In this document: in pieces, positions 17,223-25,502 of the stretch | How the letters are laid out: every line of letters starts with the position of its first letter | Position numbering within the stretch: the first letter of the stretch is position 1 | NCBI GenBank assembly: GCA_021298435.1 | Contig: JAJTFJ010000007.1 | Coordinates: forward strand, 1-56,207 | Reading direction: 5' to 3' | Length of the DNA: 56,207 nucleotides | Source: Ilumatobacteraceae bacterium | GTDB taxonomy: Bacteria > Actinomycetota > Acidimicrobiia > Acidimicrobiales > Ilumatobacteraceae | The notes under the pieces: model-generated | The model's database searches: none | Seen by the model: only the letters and a program-made list of their open reading frames with translations | What the model was told of the DNA's origin: nothing | Made by a program: the position numbers and the translations under genes

Positions 17223-18391
17223 GGCACATCATCTTTTTCGTCCTCACATTCAGCATTGTTATGTGGTTTCTAAGCCCTCGATTTTTTCTCTTCATGGATC
17301 AACGCGTAGCGAGTCAATACGTCGCTGACCTGATTGCTCCACCTCAGCAGAAACCACTTCACACCAGTGTGGAAACGCCTCGTGAAATTGGTTATGCGAG
17401 GAAGCACAGACAACGTTCGGTTTCGCACACTCTTCCTGAATACGCCCAATGTCTTGACTCACTGGCGCGGGCGACGCGCTCGCATCAACACCCGCGTGAT
17501 GCCCTCATTGCCACGCTTCCCCATCTCCCTGAGTCGCCTGCACACGTCCGAGTAGTCGATGATCTTCGCAACGGCCAAGAGATTGATGAATCGCTATCGC
17601 TGCAGGAATGCAATGACCATGAACAACGATTCTTTGAATTCTTACGCGTCTCACTTGTGCACGATGTTTTTATTCCACAGGCTCTTGAACAGGCGGCCGA
17701 TCTCATCAGAGAAGATGTTCGACATCATCAAGACATTGCAACGGCAACGGCGCAAGCACGCTCGTCTGCAACTCTCCTCACCTTGTTGCCATTTGTCGTG
17801 CTCCTACTCCTTCTCCTCGCCTCATCTACCGCTCGTCAAGGCGCACTCACATCTCCGTTTGTTCTCACCATCGGAGTCGGCATCATCCTGAACCGAGTCG
17901 GAGCGTGGTGGATCCAACAAATGGTTCGTAGGTCGAGCGTGAGTACTCCGGATCTCTCCTCATCACTCGCTCAGCGACTGTGTGTGACGCTTCGTGCAGG
18001 TGTGTCATTGCGTGATGCAGTTGAGGCGTGGGCTGCAGAGTCAGAGCCATCGCTGCATCAAGCTCTCGTGCGTGGAGAACCGCTCGCCACTGCACTACAT
18101 GAATTCGCTCATCGACACCCTGGTGGGTCTCATCAACTTGTGCAAGTGCTTCTCGAAGCTGATCGTGATGGACTCCCAGTGATTCACACAGTCAGCCGTC
18201 TCTCGTTAGAGATGCGCACTCATCGGCGTCAACAAGCAGACATCAGAGTTCGTCAACTGCCTACAAAGTTGATGCTTCCCCTTGTCCTCTGCGTATTGCC
18301 TTCTTTCATATTCCTGACGGTGATTCCCATCGTCCTAGCGAATCTCAGTCAGTTCATTCTCTCTCCTCCCCCGCTACCCACTATCTCGTAA
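17219..18391 (+). CDS. Single-chain TadB-TadC fusion (two type II secretion F domains)
   Basis: A 390-residue membrane protein starting at GTG 17219 (GTGA overlap with tadA). Residues about 1-25 form a membrane helix. Residues about 75-215 read as a TadB-type F domain (LPEYAQCLDSLARATRSHQHPRDAL...) closed by a helix pair (LLTLLPFVVLLLLLL; FVLTIGVGIILNRVG). Residues about 245-385 repeat the fold as a TadC-type F domain (LAQRLCVTLRAGVSLRDAVEAWA...RRQQADIRVRQLPTKLMLPLVLCVLPSFIFLTVIP). TadB and TadC are normally two proteins; here one chain supplies both. The frame is continuous, with no stop or shift at the junction. Confidence 0.85.
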   Translation: MRHIIFFVLTFSIVMWFLSPRFFLFMDQRVASQYVADLIAPPQQKPLHTSVETPREIGYARKHRQRSVSHTLPEYAQCLDSLARATRSHQHPRDALIATLPHLPESPAHVRVVDDLRNGQEIDESLSLQECNDHEQRFFEFLRVSLVHDVFIPQALEQAADLIREDVRHHQDIATATAQARSSATLLTLLPFVVLLLLLLASSTARQGALTSPFVLTIGVGIILNRVGAWWIQQMVRRSSVSTPDLSSSLAQRLCVTLRAGVSLRDAVEAWAAESEPSLHQALVRGEPLATALHEFAHRHPGGSHQLVQVLLEADRDGLPVIHTVSRLSLEMRTHRRQQADIRVRQLPTKLMLPLVLCVLPSFIFLTVIPIVLANLSQFILSPPPLPTIS

Positions 18392-18398
18392 GGACTCC

Positions 18399-18602
18399 AT
18401 GCACTCGACCACATCATCTCGACATCGTTCTCGTGGACAAGCCACCACTGAATACGCCTTAGTGCTACTTGCCGCAGCCATCATTGCCACGTTGGTCATC
18501 GCGTGGGCAACTGCCGGAGGTGGTGCAGGCCAAATCGGCTCTCTCTTCGACAACATCTTTGACGGCATTCTTCAACGTGCGAATCCTCCCGTACAAGGAT
18601 GA
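18399..18602 (+). CDS. Flp-type pilin (DUF4244-like), 67 aa
   Basis: Short pilin precursor preceded by AAGGA. A 13-residue basic leader (MHSTTSSRHRSRG) is followed by QATTEYALVLLAAAIIATLVIAWA. The Gly-Gln junction with Glu at +5 and Tyr at +6 matches the Flp prepilin cleavage motif, and the hydrophobic segment is the assembly helix. The mature protein of about 54 residues would be the major subunit of the pilus built by the upstream genes. It lies 7 bp after the TadB-TadC stop and overlaps the TadE-like start by 26 bp. Confidence 0.9.
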   Translation: MHSTTSSRHRSRGQATTEYALVLLAAAIIATLVIAWATAGGGAGQIGSLFDNIFDGILQRANPPVQG

Positions 18603-18954
18603 TTCCGGTCAGGCAACAGTTGAGTTTGCACTTCTGTTGCCATTATTTGTTGCTTGCATAGGAGTCTTGATTGCCACGACTGCACTTGCGCTGTCATCAC
18701 TGCGTCTTGCAGACACTGCTCGCACTGCTGCTCGGATTGCTAGTACTTCGAACGACCCACAGACTGCTGTGAGTTCCTACATCGCAGAAACTGGCGTTGA
18801 TTCACGAGTTGTCCTCGATGATCAACGCCAGTTTCTCACTGTGTATGTATCTCAACGGATTCGTCTTCCCCTGATCGGGGTTCCGATTCCTGTGGTCAAA
18901 ATATCTTCACACATCACTGTGATGTATGAAGGAGTTCCTACGCTCCTTGGCTAG
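18577..18954 (+). CDS. TadE-like minor pilin / pilus assembly protein
   Basis: About 125 residues if started at the GTG at 18577, inside the pilin gene. The N-terminus GQATVEFALLLPLFVACIGVLIATTALAL is a typical TadE membrane anchor with a pilin-like Gly-Gln-Ala-Thr-x-Glu-Phe motif, followed by an Arg/Ala-rich extracytoplasmic part (ADTARTAARIAS) and a beta-rich C-terminus. It probably is a minor pseudopilin. Last gene of the Tad cluster; its 3' end overlaps the opposing secreted-protein gene by 17 bp. The start could be elsewhere in the frame. Confidence 0.82.
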   Translation: MRILPYKDDSGQATVEFALLLPLFVACIGVLIATTALALSSLRLADTARTAARIASTSNDPQTAVSSYIAETGVDSRVVLDDQRQFLTVYVSQRIRLPLIGVPIPVVKISSHITVMYEGVPTLLG

Positions 18955-19912
18955 TTGTGCCTTGAGCAGGTGCACCAGGTGTTGCGCCGAACTGATGTCC
19001 GCCACCATGGCCGTGACCACCACGTCCACCTTTGCCACCAGGACCATGACCGCCCTTGCCTCCGACCGGGCGAACACCGTTCACCATGTCGTCAAGACGA
19101 GTCGTGAATTCTGCAAGCTTTGCGTCGGCTTCAGCCTGCGTGTGCTCGCCGGATGCAACCTCTTCGTCAAGGTGTGCCTTGAAGTCAGAAGTCAGTGTTG
19201 CCTTCACGTCGGCAATGTCAACATTCTGTGCATCAGCAATCTGCTTGATCGTCTTACCGGACTTCAACTCTGTCTGGAGTTCTGTCTCGGTCAACTTCAA
19301 TGTTGTTGCCAGAGTTGCTGTTGCAAACTTCTGTGGTCCGTGACCACCCTTGCCACCATGTCCGCCGGGACCATGTCCACCCTTGCCACCACGCATTGGA
19401 AGGCCAGCCTTATTCACCATTTCGGTGACGCGTGTCTTGAACTCTGCAAGCTTGGCATCTGCCTCTGCTTGAGTGTGCTTTCCAGAAGCAACTTCTTCAT
19501 CAAGGTGTGCCTTGAATGCTGCAGTCAATTTTGCAATCACTTCATCAAGATCAATGTTCTTAGCTTTTGCAACGTCGGCTACTGACTTGCCCGCTTCCAG
19601 TTCTGTCTTCAGTTCAGCCTCGGTCATTCCCAAAGCCTTGGCAGCTTCTGCAAGAGGCGATGGTCGACTTGTTGAACCAGCAATGGCACCCGACGCTGTC
19701 TCTACAGATTCAGCACTGACCATTCCTTCAGCTTCGAGACTTCCAAGTTGCGATGCGTCTGTGGTGCTGTTCGCTGATGCGACGACTGCTGGGGTGCTGT
19801 TTCGTGCGACCTGAGCGCTGGCGAAGCCTGTGAGTCCGAGGACTCCGGCACCAGTTGCGACGACGAGACCTGCGGCCACTGCGACCTTTGTAAAACGGGA
19901 GTTGATCTTCAT
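18938..19912 (-). CDS. Secreted His/Gly/Lys-rich two-repeat protein
   Basis: A 324-residue exported protein. Signal peptide at residues 1-33 (KVAVAAGLVVATGAGVLG...ASA|QV). After a Ser/Thr/Ala-rich spacer come two tandem units of about 105 residues (87-193 and 197-308). Each has a helical part (LxxTExELxTELxxGKxxxxIA..., then AHLDEEVASGxHTQAEADAKLAEF, nearly identical in both) and ends in a GGKGGHGPGG-type tail. The His/Gly/Lys tails suggest metal, polyphosphate or nucleic-acid binding; this is inference. It is transcribed divergently from a two-component system, which probably controls it. AAAGGAAC upstream serves as ribosome-binding site. Confidence 0.85.
   Translation of the reverse strand: MKINSRFTKVAVAAGLVVATGAGVLGLTGFASAQVARNSTPAVVASANSTTDASQLGSLEAEGMVSAESVETASGAIAGSTSRPSPLAEAAKALGMTEAELKTELEAGKSVADVAKAKNIDLDEVIAKLTAAFKAHLDEEVASGKHTQAEADAKLAEFKTRVTEMVNKAGLPMRGGKGGHGPGGHGGKGGHGPQKFATATLATTLKLTETELQTELKSGKTIKQIADAQNVDIADVKATLTSDFKAHLDEEVASGEHTQAEADAKLAEFTTRLDDMVNGVRPVGGKGGHGPGGKGGRGGHGHGGGHQFGATPGAPAQGTTSQGA
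18989..19324 (-). repeat. Second internal repeat unit of the secreted protein
   Basis: Residues 197-308: helical segment followed by a longer Gly/His/Lys/Arg tail (GGKGGHGPGGKGGRGGHGHG). The central 24 residues match unit 1 except for single changes (for example Lys to Glu in SGxHTQ). Confidence 0.75.
19334..19654 (-). repeat. First internal repeat unit of the secreted protein
   Basis: Residues 87-193: helical segment LAEAAKALGMTEAELKTELE... and the GGKGGHGPGGHGGKGGHGP tail. Duplicated in tandem with the unit downstream. Confidence 0.75.
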
Positions 19913-19981
19913 TGTTCTTTGTTCCTTTGTTAAGTGGTGTGGGCCAGGTCCTTCTGGCTTGGTACCACTGTCACGCTCGTA

Positions 19982-20019
19982 GGTAAGGAGTATCTATGAG
20001 AATGGTAAGAGCTTCTCAA
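19982..20019 (-). promoter_or_regulatory. Promoter of the secreted repeat protein with direct repeats
   Basis: On the minus strand TTGAGA (20019-20014), a 17-bp spacer and TAGATA (19996-19991) form a good sigma-70 promoter. On the plus strand two copies of GGTAAG (19982-19987 and 20004-20009) lie 22 bp apart, two helical turns, flanking the -10 and within the spacer. They are candidate sites for the adjacent OmpR-type regulator. The leader of about 75 nt contains a GCCAG/CTGGC hairpin. Confidence 0.5.
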
Positions 20020-20071
20020 GAATACGGCCAAGGAACGGGAAACCCTTGCTATTCATGGCTACCGTGAAGTC

Positions 20072-20755
20072 ATGGAGTCCCGCAAAGTGCTCATCGCAGA
20101 AGATGATCCCTCAGTTCGCAAGGCTGTGCAACGAGTTCTGGCACTTGAAAAGTACGACGTCACCGCCGTGAACGATGGTCAAGCCGCCCTGGAAGAACTG
20201 AGCAAGACACGTTTTGATCTTGCAGTTCTTGATGTGATGATGCCGTTTGCAGATGGTCTTACTGTGTGTCGCGAAGCTCGTCACCGCGGAATTCAGACTC
20301 CCATTCTTCTGCTGACAGCCCGCGTTGAAGTGGGCGACAGAGTTGCAGGACTTGATGCCGGTGCCGATGATTATCTCGTGAAGCCATTTGTCGTTGATGA
20401 ATTGCTTGCGCGTTGCCGAGCACTCTTACGTCGCTCTGTATCTGCCACCACACAATCAACACTGACTGTTGGCACTCTTGTTTTGAATCCCCTCACGCGT
20501 GAAGTGCATCGTGGCGAGCGTGCACTCTCGCTCACAAAGACTGAATTTGATTTGCTTGAACTTCTCATGCAGCAACCCAACACAGTTGTGTCACGTGATT
20601 ACATTTACGAGACCATCTGGGGTTATGACTTCGAGACAAATTCAAAATCACTCGACGTATACATCGGCTACTTGCGTCGCAAGACAGAAGAAGAAGGCGA
20701 GAGTCGCCTTTTGTACACCATTCGCGGTGTGGGATACACGGTGAAGGAATCATGA
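20072..20755 (+). CDS. OmpR/PhoB-family response regulator (MprA-like)
   Basis: 227 residues: receiver domain with acidic pair D11-D12, phospho-acceptor D54 (LAVLDVMMP), T82 and K104 (DYLVKPF), then a winged-helix DNA-binding domain (LTKTEFDLLELLMQQPNTVVSRDYI...SLDVYIGYLRRKTE...IRGVGYTVK). The pattern is close to actinobacterial MprA/TcrA-type regulators of envelope stress. Translationally coupled to the histidine kinase by an ATGA overlap. The divergent secreted repeat protein is the obvious candidate target. The start at 20072 is the only good ATG in frame. Confidence 0.95.
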   Translation: MESRKVLIAEDDPSVRKAVQRVLALEKYDVTAVNDGQAALEELSKTRFDLAVLDVMMPFADGLTVCREARHRGIQTPILLLTARVEVGDRVAGLDAGADDYLVKPFVVDELLARCRALLRRSVSATTQSTLTVGTLVLNPLTREVHRGERALSLTKTEFDLLELLMQQPNTVVSRDYIYETIWGYDFETNSKSLDVYIGYLRRKTEEEGESRLLYTIRGVGYTVKES

Positions 20756-22086
20756 ATCTTCGTACGCGATACGTGGCAATCACAGCCATGCTGGTTTTCA
20801 TTATCGCAACAGCGATGAGTATTGGTGCCTATCGCATTGCAACAGATCAACTCGAGAAGCAAGTAAAGGCATCGCTCAATCAGAGAGCACTCTCCACCAT
20901 TGAGGCCATCAATCGTCCACGTCGAGACTTCAATGATTTCTTCAGTAGCGGACCACTCGATCGAGCCATCTCTCAAACAGAGTTTGACTCAATCACACAG
21001 ATCATCGACACCAACGGAATCTTGCACAAACGTCGAGATCTTCCCGACCTTCCCTATGAGCCTGCACTGAAAGCCCTCAGAGAAGATCCCGCCCGTGCGT
21101 ATTACTCCTCCGTCAACCTAGAAAATCATGAGTTCCGCATGCTCTCAGTGGCCTCCCCCGATGGGACCATCATTCAAGTCGCCAAAGACACGCAAATTCT
21201 TGTTGATGCACAAAACGGAATGCGGACGTACTTCCCACTTTTCGCAGCACTCGCTGTGTTGATTTCAGGCGGATTTGCTTGGTTATTCGCCTCGCGAGTC
21301 ACACGACCCATCGAGGAACTTGCGGCAACCGCCGAATCGATTGCCGCAACGCAAGACCTCAATCGCAGCATTGAAGTATCCGGAAGCGATGAAGTTGCGC
21401 AACTTGCACGAAGCTTCAACACGATGCTTGTTGCATTGCGCGCGAGCAGTGATCGCCAGCGGCGACTTGTGCAAGATGCAAGCCATGAACTGCGCACTCC
21501 CCTTACGAGTTTGCGCGCGAATGCAGAAATTCTCGAACGAGCAACTCTCAGTGATGAGGACCGTGCTTCCATCCTTGCGGATATGAAAGCAGAAGTTGAC
21601 GAACTGGCAGATCTCAGTGTTGAACTCAGCGCACTCGCCACTGATCAACGTGCTGCAGAGGATCCTGTCTCCGTTGATTTGTTAGATGTCGTCAGCGAGA
21701 TTGCCACACGCGCCTCACGTCGCACCTCAGCAGAAGTATCCGTTCACTCCACCGACGACACAATAGTTTCTGCTCGTCCAAGCCAACTCGAACGAGCTAT
21801 CTCAAACTTGGTGGACAATGCCATCAAATTTAGTGGAGCCATTTCAGCGGTTGAAATTCATGTGGGGTCAAAGCGAGTGGAAGTACGTGATCACGGACCC
21901 GGTATTTCTGACGAAGATAAGCCACATGTGTTTGATCGTTTTTATCGCGCAACGTCGACACGTTCAATGCCAGGCTCTGGATTAGGCCTCGCAATTGTGT
22001 CGCAATTTGCGGAAGCAAATGACGCAAATGTCTATGTCTTAGACAATGCCGGTGGCGGCGTCATTGTTGGACTTCAGTTCAAATAA
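20752..22086 (+). CDS. Membrane sensor histidine kinase (MprB-like)
   Basis: 444 residues: N-terminal transmembrane helix (8-27), extracytoplasmic sensor domain (28-160), second helix (about 161-181), HAMP linker (SRVTRPIEELAATAES), HisKA with phospho-accepting H245 in DASHELRTPLTSL, and HATPase_c with N box (NLVDNAIKFS), G1 (RDHGPGI), F box (FDRFYRA) and G2 (GSGLGLAIV). It phosphorylates the upstream regulator. The sensor domain of about 130 residues has no recognised ligand motif; the stimulus is unknown. The gene ends in a bidirectional terminator shared with rsgA. Confidence 0.95.
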   Translation: MNLRTRYVAITAMLVFIIATAMSIGAYRIATDQLEKQVKASLNQRALSTIEAINRPRRDFNDFFSSGPLDRAISQTEFDSITQIIDTNGILHKRRDLPDLPYEPALKALREDPARAYYSSVNLENHEFRMLSVASPDGTIIQVAKDTQILVDAQNGMRTYFPLFAALAVLISGGFAWLFASRVTRPIEELAATAESIAATQDLNRSIEVSGSDEVAQLARSFNTMLVALRASSDRQRRLVQDASHELRTPLTSLRANAEILERATLSDEDRASILADMKAEVDELADLSVELSALATDQRAAEDPVSVDLLDVVSEIATRASRRTSAEVSVHSTDDTIVSARPSQLERAISNLVDNAIKFSGAISAVEIHVGSKRVEVRDHGPGISDEDKPHVFDRFYRATSTRSMPGSGLGLAIVSQFAEANDANVYVLDNAGGGVIVGLQFK

Positions 22087-22108
22087 CCCAATATCTATTG
22101 GGGTTTCT
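22085..22108. terminator. Bidirectional terminator between the histidine kinase and rsgA
   Basis: CCCAATA TC TATTGGG hairpin followed by GTTTCTT on the plus strand; read on the minus strand the same stem is followed by TTATTT. The rsgA stop codon lies in the loop. Confidence 0.55.
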
Positions 22109-23081
22109 TGCGTCTAAAGCCACGTCGGTCTTCGGCGCGCTCACGTTCAATCTGTTCTTCTTCAACAGATAACTCTTCAGCAACCAGTTGACGCATTGAT
22201 GCCAATCGGGCCGCTGACAATGTTCCGGCTTCGATCGCTTCAAGAACAGCGCAATTCGGTTCGTCGAGGTGTTTGCAGTCTCGGAATCGGCAATTGTCTG
22301 CGACAGTGAAGACATCACGAAATGCGCGCTCAATGCCGATGCCGCTTGTCCACAATGTGACTGCGCGAAGACCCGGCGTATCAAGCAACCACGCCCCGCC
22401 AGGTAATGCAATGAGCTCAGCTGCAACTGTGGTGTGCCGGCCACGTTGATCATCTTCACGTACTTCTGCTGTGCGTTGTACTTCATGCCCAACAAGGGCG
22501 TTAATCAATGTCGATTTGCCCACACCACTTGCCCCAATGAAGGCAACTGTCGTGCCAGCCGGAGAATGTGCGCGGATGAGGTCAAGACCAACACCAGTGC
22601 GTGAACTCACCAAAACGATGTCAACACCGAGAGCAACTTGCGACAAAGATTCCTTCACCACGTGGGCTTCTTCTGTCGACACAGTGTCAATCTTTGTCAG
22701 CACGACCACCGGTGTTGCACCGCTGTCAAAGGCGAGTACTAGTTCGCGCTCAAGACGACGTTGGCTCACTGCACCATTCACTGCATGCACCACAAAGACG
22801 ACATCGATGTTGCTCGCAACAATCTGTCGTGCGCCACGAGCACCTTCGAATGAACTGCGACGCGTCAGCGCGCTTCTGCGCACATGCACACGTTCGACGC
22901 GCTCATAATCTGAGGACACCTCCACGAAATCGCCCACTGCGACTTCGACCCCGAGGTTGCGAACGCGCACAATCTCACCGTCATCGAGAAGCACAGTGCT
23001 CCATCCCCGATCAAGGCGTGTGATGCGCCCCGACAGCACTGAAGAACCCACTGTGTTCTCTGCTGTGACATGTGCATTCAT
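22095..23081 (-). CDS. rsgA: Ribosome small-subunit-dependent GTPase A
   Basis: 328 residues, circularly permuted GTPase that acts in 30S maturation. Order of elements: OB-fold (about 17-65), G4 TKID (129-132), G1 GASGVGKST (183-191), G3 DTPG (234-237), and a zinc module with Cys264, Cys269, His271 and Cys277 (DNCRFRDCKHLDEPNC). The C-terminus is basic (REEERERAEDRRGFRRKKPQ-like). The permuted order G4-G1-G3 is diagnostic. Divergent from the MMPL transporter across about 80 bp. Confidence 0.95.
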   Translation of the reverse strand: MNAHVTAENTVGSSVLSGRITRLDRGWSTVLLDDGEIVRVRNLGVEVAVGDFVEVSSDYERVERVHVRRSALTRRSSFEGARGARQIVASNIDVVFVVHAVNGAVSQRRLERELVLAFDSGATPVVVLTKIDTVSTEEAHVVKESLSQVALGVDIVLVSSRTGVGLDLIRAHSPAGTTVAFIGASGVGKSTLINALVGHEVQRTAEVREDDQRGRHTTVAAELIALPGGAWLLDTPGLRAVTLWTSGIGIERAFRDVFTVADNCRFRDCKHLDEPNCAVLEAIEAGTLSAARLASMRQLVAEELSVEEEQIERERAEDRRGFRRKKPQ

Positions 23082-23099
23082 TCAATGAAACCGTACCGC

Positions 23100-23134
23100 T
23101 TGACACCTCTTGACGGGCACGCCTTCTCTAGACT
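23100..23134 (+). promoter_or_regulatory. Candidate promoter for the MMPL transporter
   Basis: Perfect -35 hexamer TTGACA at 23100-23105, with TCTCTAGACT around 23125-23134 as a weak -10. Spacing is longer than ideal (19 bp or more), so the -10 is uncertain. Confidence 0.3.
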
Positions 23135-23163
23135 TGAACTGCCCCCAACTGAAGGAGCCCCCC

Positions 23164-25437
23164 ATGCTTCGCCGCCTCGCAACTTTTGCTGTCCACCACA
23201 AGCGCCTCATGGTGCTTGGTATTTGGTTGCCCCTCACCATTCTCATCGTGCTCGGCAGCACAACCATTGGTTCCAACTTCCGTACCGAGATGGCGATGCC
23301 GTCGAGCGAGGCTCGCCAAGCTGAAGAAATGCTCTCGTCGGTTCAATCGGGAGATGCCGGCGTCAATGGACAACTTGTCATCAAGACAGACAAGACGGTC
23401 GTTGATGCATCCGTCAAGGAAGAATTCACCGCCGCGCTAGATGTCATCGCGAAAATTCCCAATGTCTCGGTGAAGAGCCCCTATGAAAGCCCTGCTCAGA
23501 TCAACCAGAGTAAGACAATCGCATTTGCAGAGATCAGTGTTCCCCGTACGTACACCATGGTCGATATGGAGAAAGTTGCTGACGAGGTCTTTACTGCAAC
23601 ACAAAATATGAAGAATGCTGGCATCACCATTGAATACGGCGGACAAATCTTCGAAACTTTTGAAATGCCGGAGAGCGAAGTGCTGGGACTTCTCGCAGCC
23701 GTCATCATCCTCGTGATCGCATTTGGTTCCATCATCGCAATGGGCCTTCCCATTGGTGTCGCACTGCTTGGTCTTGCAGTTGCATCGAGCATCGTGGCGG
23801 TTGTCAGCAACTTCATGTCAATGCCCAATGAGGCAACTTCGATGGTGGCCATGATTGGCCTCGGTGTAGGTATTGACTACGCGCTATTCATCGTGACGCG
23901 TTTCCGTGAAGCGATGCATGACGGTCTTTCTATTGAAGACTCTGTCGTCGAAGCAATCGATACATCAGGTCGCGCTGTCATGTTTGCGGGTATCACCGTC
24001 ATCGTCGCACTGCTTGGTCTCCTTTCTATTGGCCTCGCATTCGTCACGGGCTTTGCAGTTGCCATGGCAATCGGTGTTGCAGTGATGATGATCGGATCCG
24101 TGTCTCTCCTCCCAGCACTTCTCGCAATGGTCGGTACACGTATTGAAAGCACTTCATGGGCTGCAGTCGCCGCACTGGGTTCATTAGTCATCAGCGCAAT
24201 GGTTGCTGTTTTCACACACTCAATTCTCTTTGTACAAATTGGCGGTGCCATTGCGGCTGCACTCATCATCCTTCGGTTCTTTGTTGCCGGCTTGAAGAAG
24301 CCATTGCCGCACCGTGCTCAAAACAATCACCAACACACCATCTGGTGGCGTTGGAGCCGCGTTGTGCAACATCACCCATGGCGCGCGTTAACCGTTTCCG
24401 TTGTTGGTCTCGGACTTCTTGCAATGCCGATGTTCTCTTTGCGTCTGGGATTCAGCGACATGGGCAACGCCCCCGAAGACACCTCCGTGCGCAAGGCATA
24501 CGACCTCATTAGCGAAGGCTTCGGTCCAGGATTCAACGGACCTCTTTATATTGCCGTTGGTGGCGAGACTGCCGCTGACCCGCAAGCGATGCAACAGTTC
24601 GCACAAGTCATCGCAAAGACAGATGGTGTTGCAGCGGCATTCCCCGCACCGATGCCCAGCAAAGAAGTCGGACTCGTGATTGCGTATCCAAAGACTTCTC
24701 CACAAGATGAGGCAACGTCAGACCTCGTGCACAATTTGCGCAGCGACATCATCCCTGCAACGAACGTGTACGCAAAAGTTGGCGGCTTCACCGCGAGTGG
24801 CATTGACTTCTCTGACTATCTCAGCAAGCGTTTGCCGTGGCTGATCGGAAGCGTGCTGATTGTTTCGTTCTTCCTTCTGATGGCCGTCTTCCGCAGCATC
24901 CTTGTTCCACTCAAGGCTGTTCTCATGAACTTGTTGTCCGTGGGCGCTGCATATGGCGTGATCGTCGCAGTGTTCCAGTGGGGCTGGATGGCTGACGTCT
25001 TCGGAGTCGGCAAGCCAGGGCCCGTTGAAGCGTGGGCTCCGATGTTCCTTTTCGCGATCGTGTTTGGCTTGTCCATGGACTACGAGGTGTTCCTTCTGTC
25101 GCGTATGAAAGAGGAATACAACCGCACGGGTGACAACTTCACGGCCGTGGCCGATGGTGTGGCAGCAACTGCTCGCGTCATCACTGCAGCAGCGCTCATC
25201 ATGGTGTGCGTGTTCGCCGCATTCGTGCTCGCCCCGGACCGTCAGTTGAAGCTTTTTGGCATGGGAATGGCCGTCGCTGTCTTCCTTGATGCGACCGTTG
25301 TGCGCATGTTGTTGGTGCCCGCCACCATGGAACTCCTCGGAGATCGCAACTGGTGGATTCCAAAATGGCTCGATCGGGTCCTTCCCAAGATCGATGTGGA
25401 GGGAAGCCACCACACGGCCTCCCATCCAATCCCTTAG
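23164..25437 (+). CDS. MMPL-family RND transporter
   Basis: 757 residues from ATG 23164, chosen because GAAGGAG sits at 23151-23157. Two MMPL halves, each with one N-terminal helix, a periplasmic domain and five or six clustered helices: residues about 15-35, loop, then 170-370; second half about 400-740. The family Asp-Tyr sites are visible: GLGVGIDYALFIVTRFRE in the first half and FGLSMDYEVFLLSRMKEEY in the second, which carry the proton-relay residues. Cytoplasmic membrane exporter of lipids or hydrophobic compounds; substrate unknown. Monocistronic, closed by a hairpin terminator overlapping its stop. Confidence 0.93.
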   Translation: MLRRLATFAVHHKRLMVLGIWLPLTILIVLGSTTIGSNFRTEMAMPSSEARQAEEMLSSVQSGDAGVNGQLVIKTDKTVVDASVKEEFTAALDVIAKIPNVSVKSPYESPAQINQSKTIAFAEISVPRTYTMVDMEKVADEVFTATQNMKNAGITIEYGGQIFETFEMPESEVLGLLAAVIILVIAFGSIIAMGLPIGVALLGLAVASSIVAVVSNFMSMPNEATSMVAMIGLGVGIDYALFIVTRFREAMHDGLSIEDSVVEAIDTSGRAVMFAGITVIVALLGLLSIGLAFVTGFAVAMAIGVAVMMIGSVSLLPALLAMVGTRIESTSWAAVAALGSLVISAMVAVFTHSILFVQIGGAIAAALIILRFFVAGLKKPLPHRAQNNHQHTIWWRWSRVVQHHPWRALTVSVVGLGLLAMPMFSLRLGFSDMGNAPEDTSVRKAYDLISEGFGPGFNGPLYIAVGGETAADPQAMQQFAQVIAKTDGVAAAFPAPMPSKEVGLVIAYPKTSPQDEATSDLVHNLRSDIIPATNVYAKVGGFTASGIDFSDYLSKRLPWLIGSVLIVSFFLLMAVFRSILVPLKAVLMNLLSVGAAYGVIVAVFQWGWMADVFGVGKPGPVEAWAPMFLFAIVFGLSMDYEVFLLSRMKEEYNRTGDNFTAVADGVAATARVITAAALIMVCVFAAFVLAPDRQLKLFGMGMAVAVFLDATVVRMLLVPATMELLGDRNWWIPKWLDRVLPKIDVEGSHHTASHPIP

Positions 25438-25451
25438 CCCATAAGGGTTTT
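25431..25451 (+). terminator. Intrinsic terminator overlapping the MMPL stop codon
   Basis: CCCTTA-GCCCA-TAAGGG hairpin (25431-25447) followed at once by TTTTAGC. The 6-bp stem is perfect and the MMPL TAG falls in its left arm and loop. Confidence 0.5.
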
Positions 25452-25462
25452 AGCGCCTTGCC

Positions 25463-25493
25463 TTGACAGGGGCCTACCAAATCACCTAACGAT
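25463..25493 (+). promoter_or_regulatory. Candidate topA promoter
   Basis: TTGACA at 25463-25468, an 18-bp spacer and TAACGAT at 25487-25493. The ATG is only 10 bp past the -10, which would give a very short or leaderless transcript, common in actinobacteria. Confidence 0.4.
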
Positions 25494-25502
25494 GAAAAAG
25501 GT

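Noticed and set aside
24718-25425. 235-codon open frame antisense to the MMPL transporter
   Set aside because: His/Asp/Glu-rich shadow of the transmembrane coding pattern, with no start signal.
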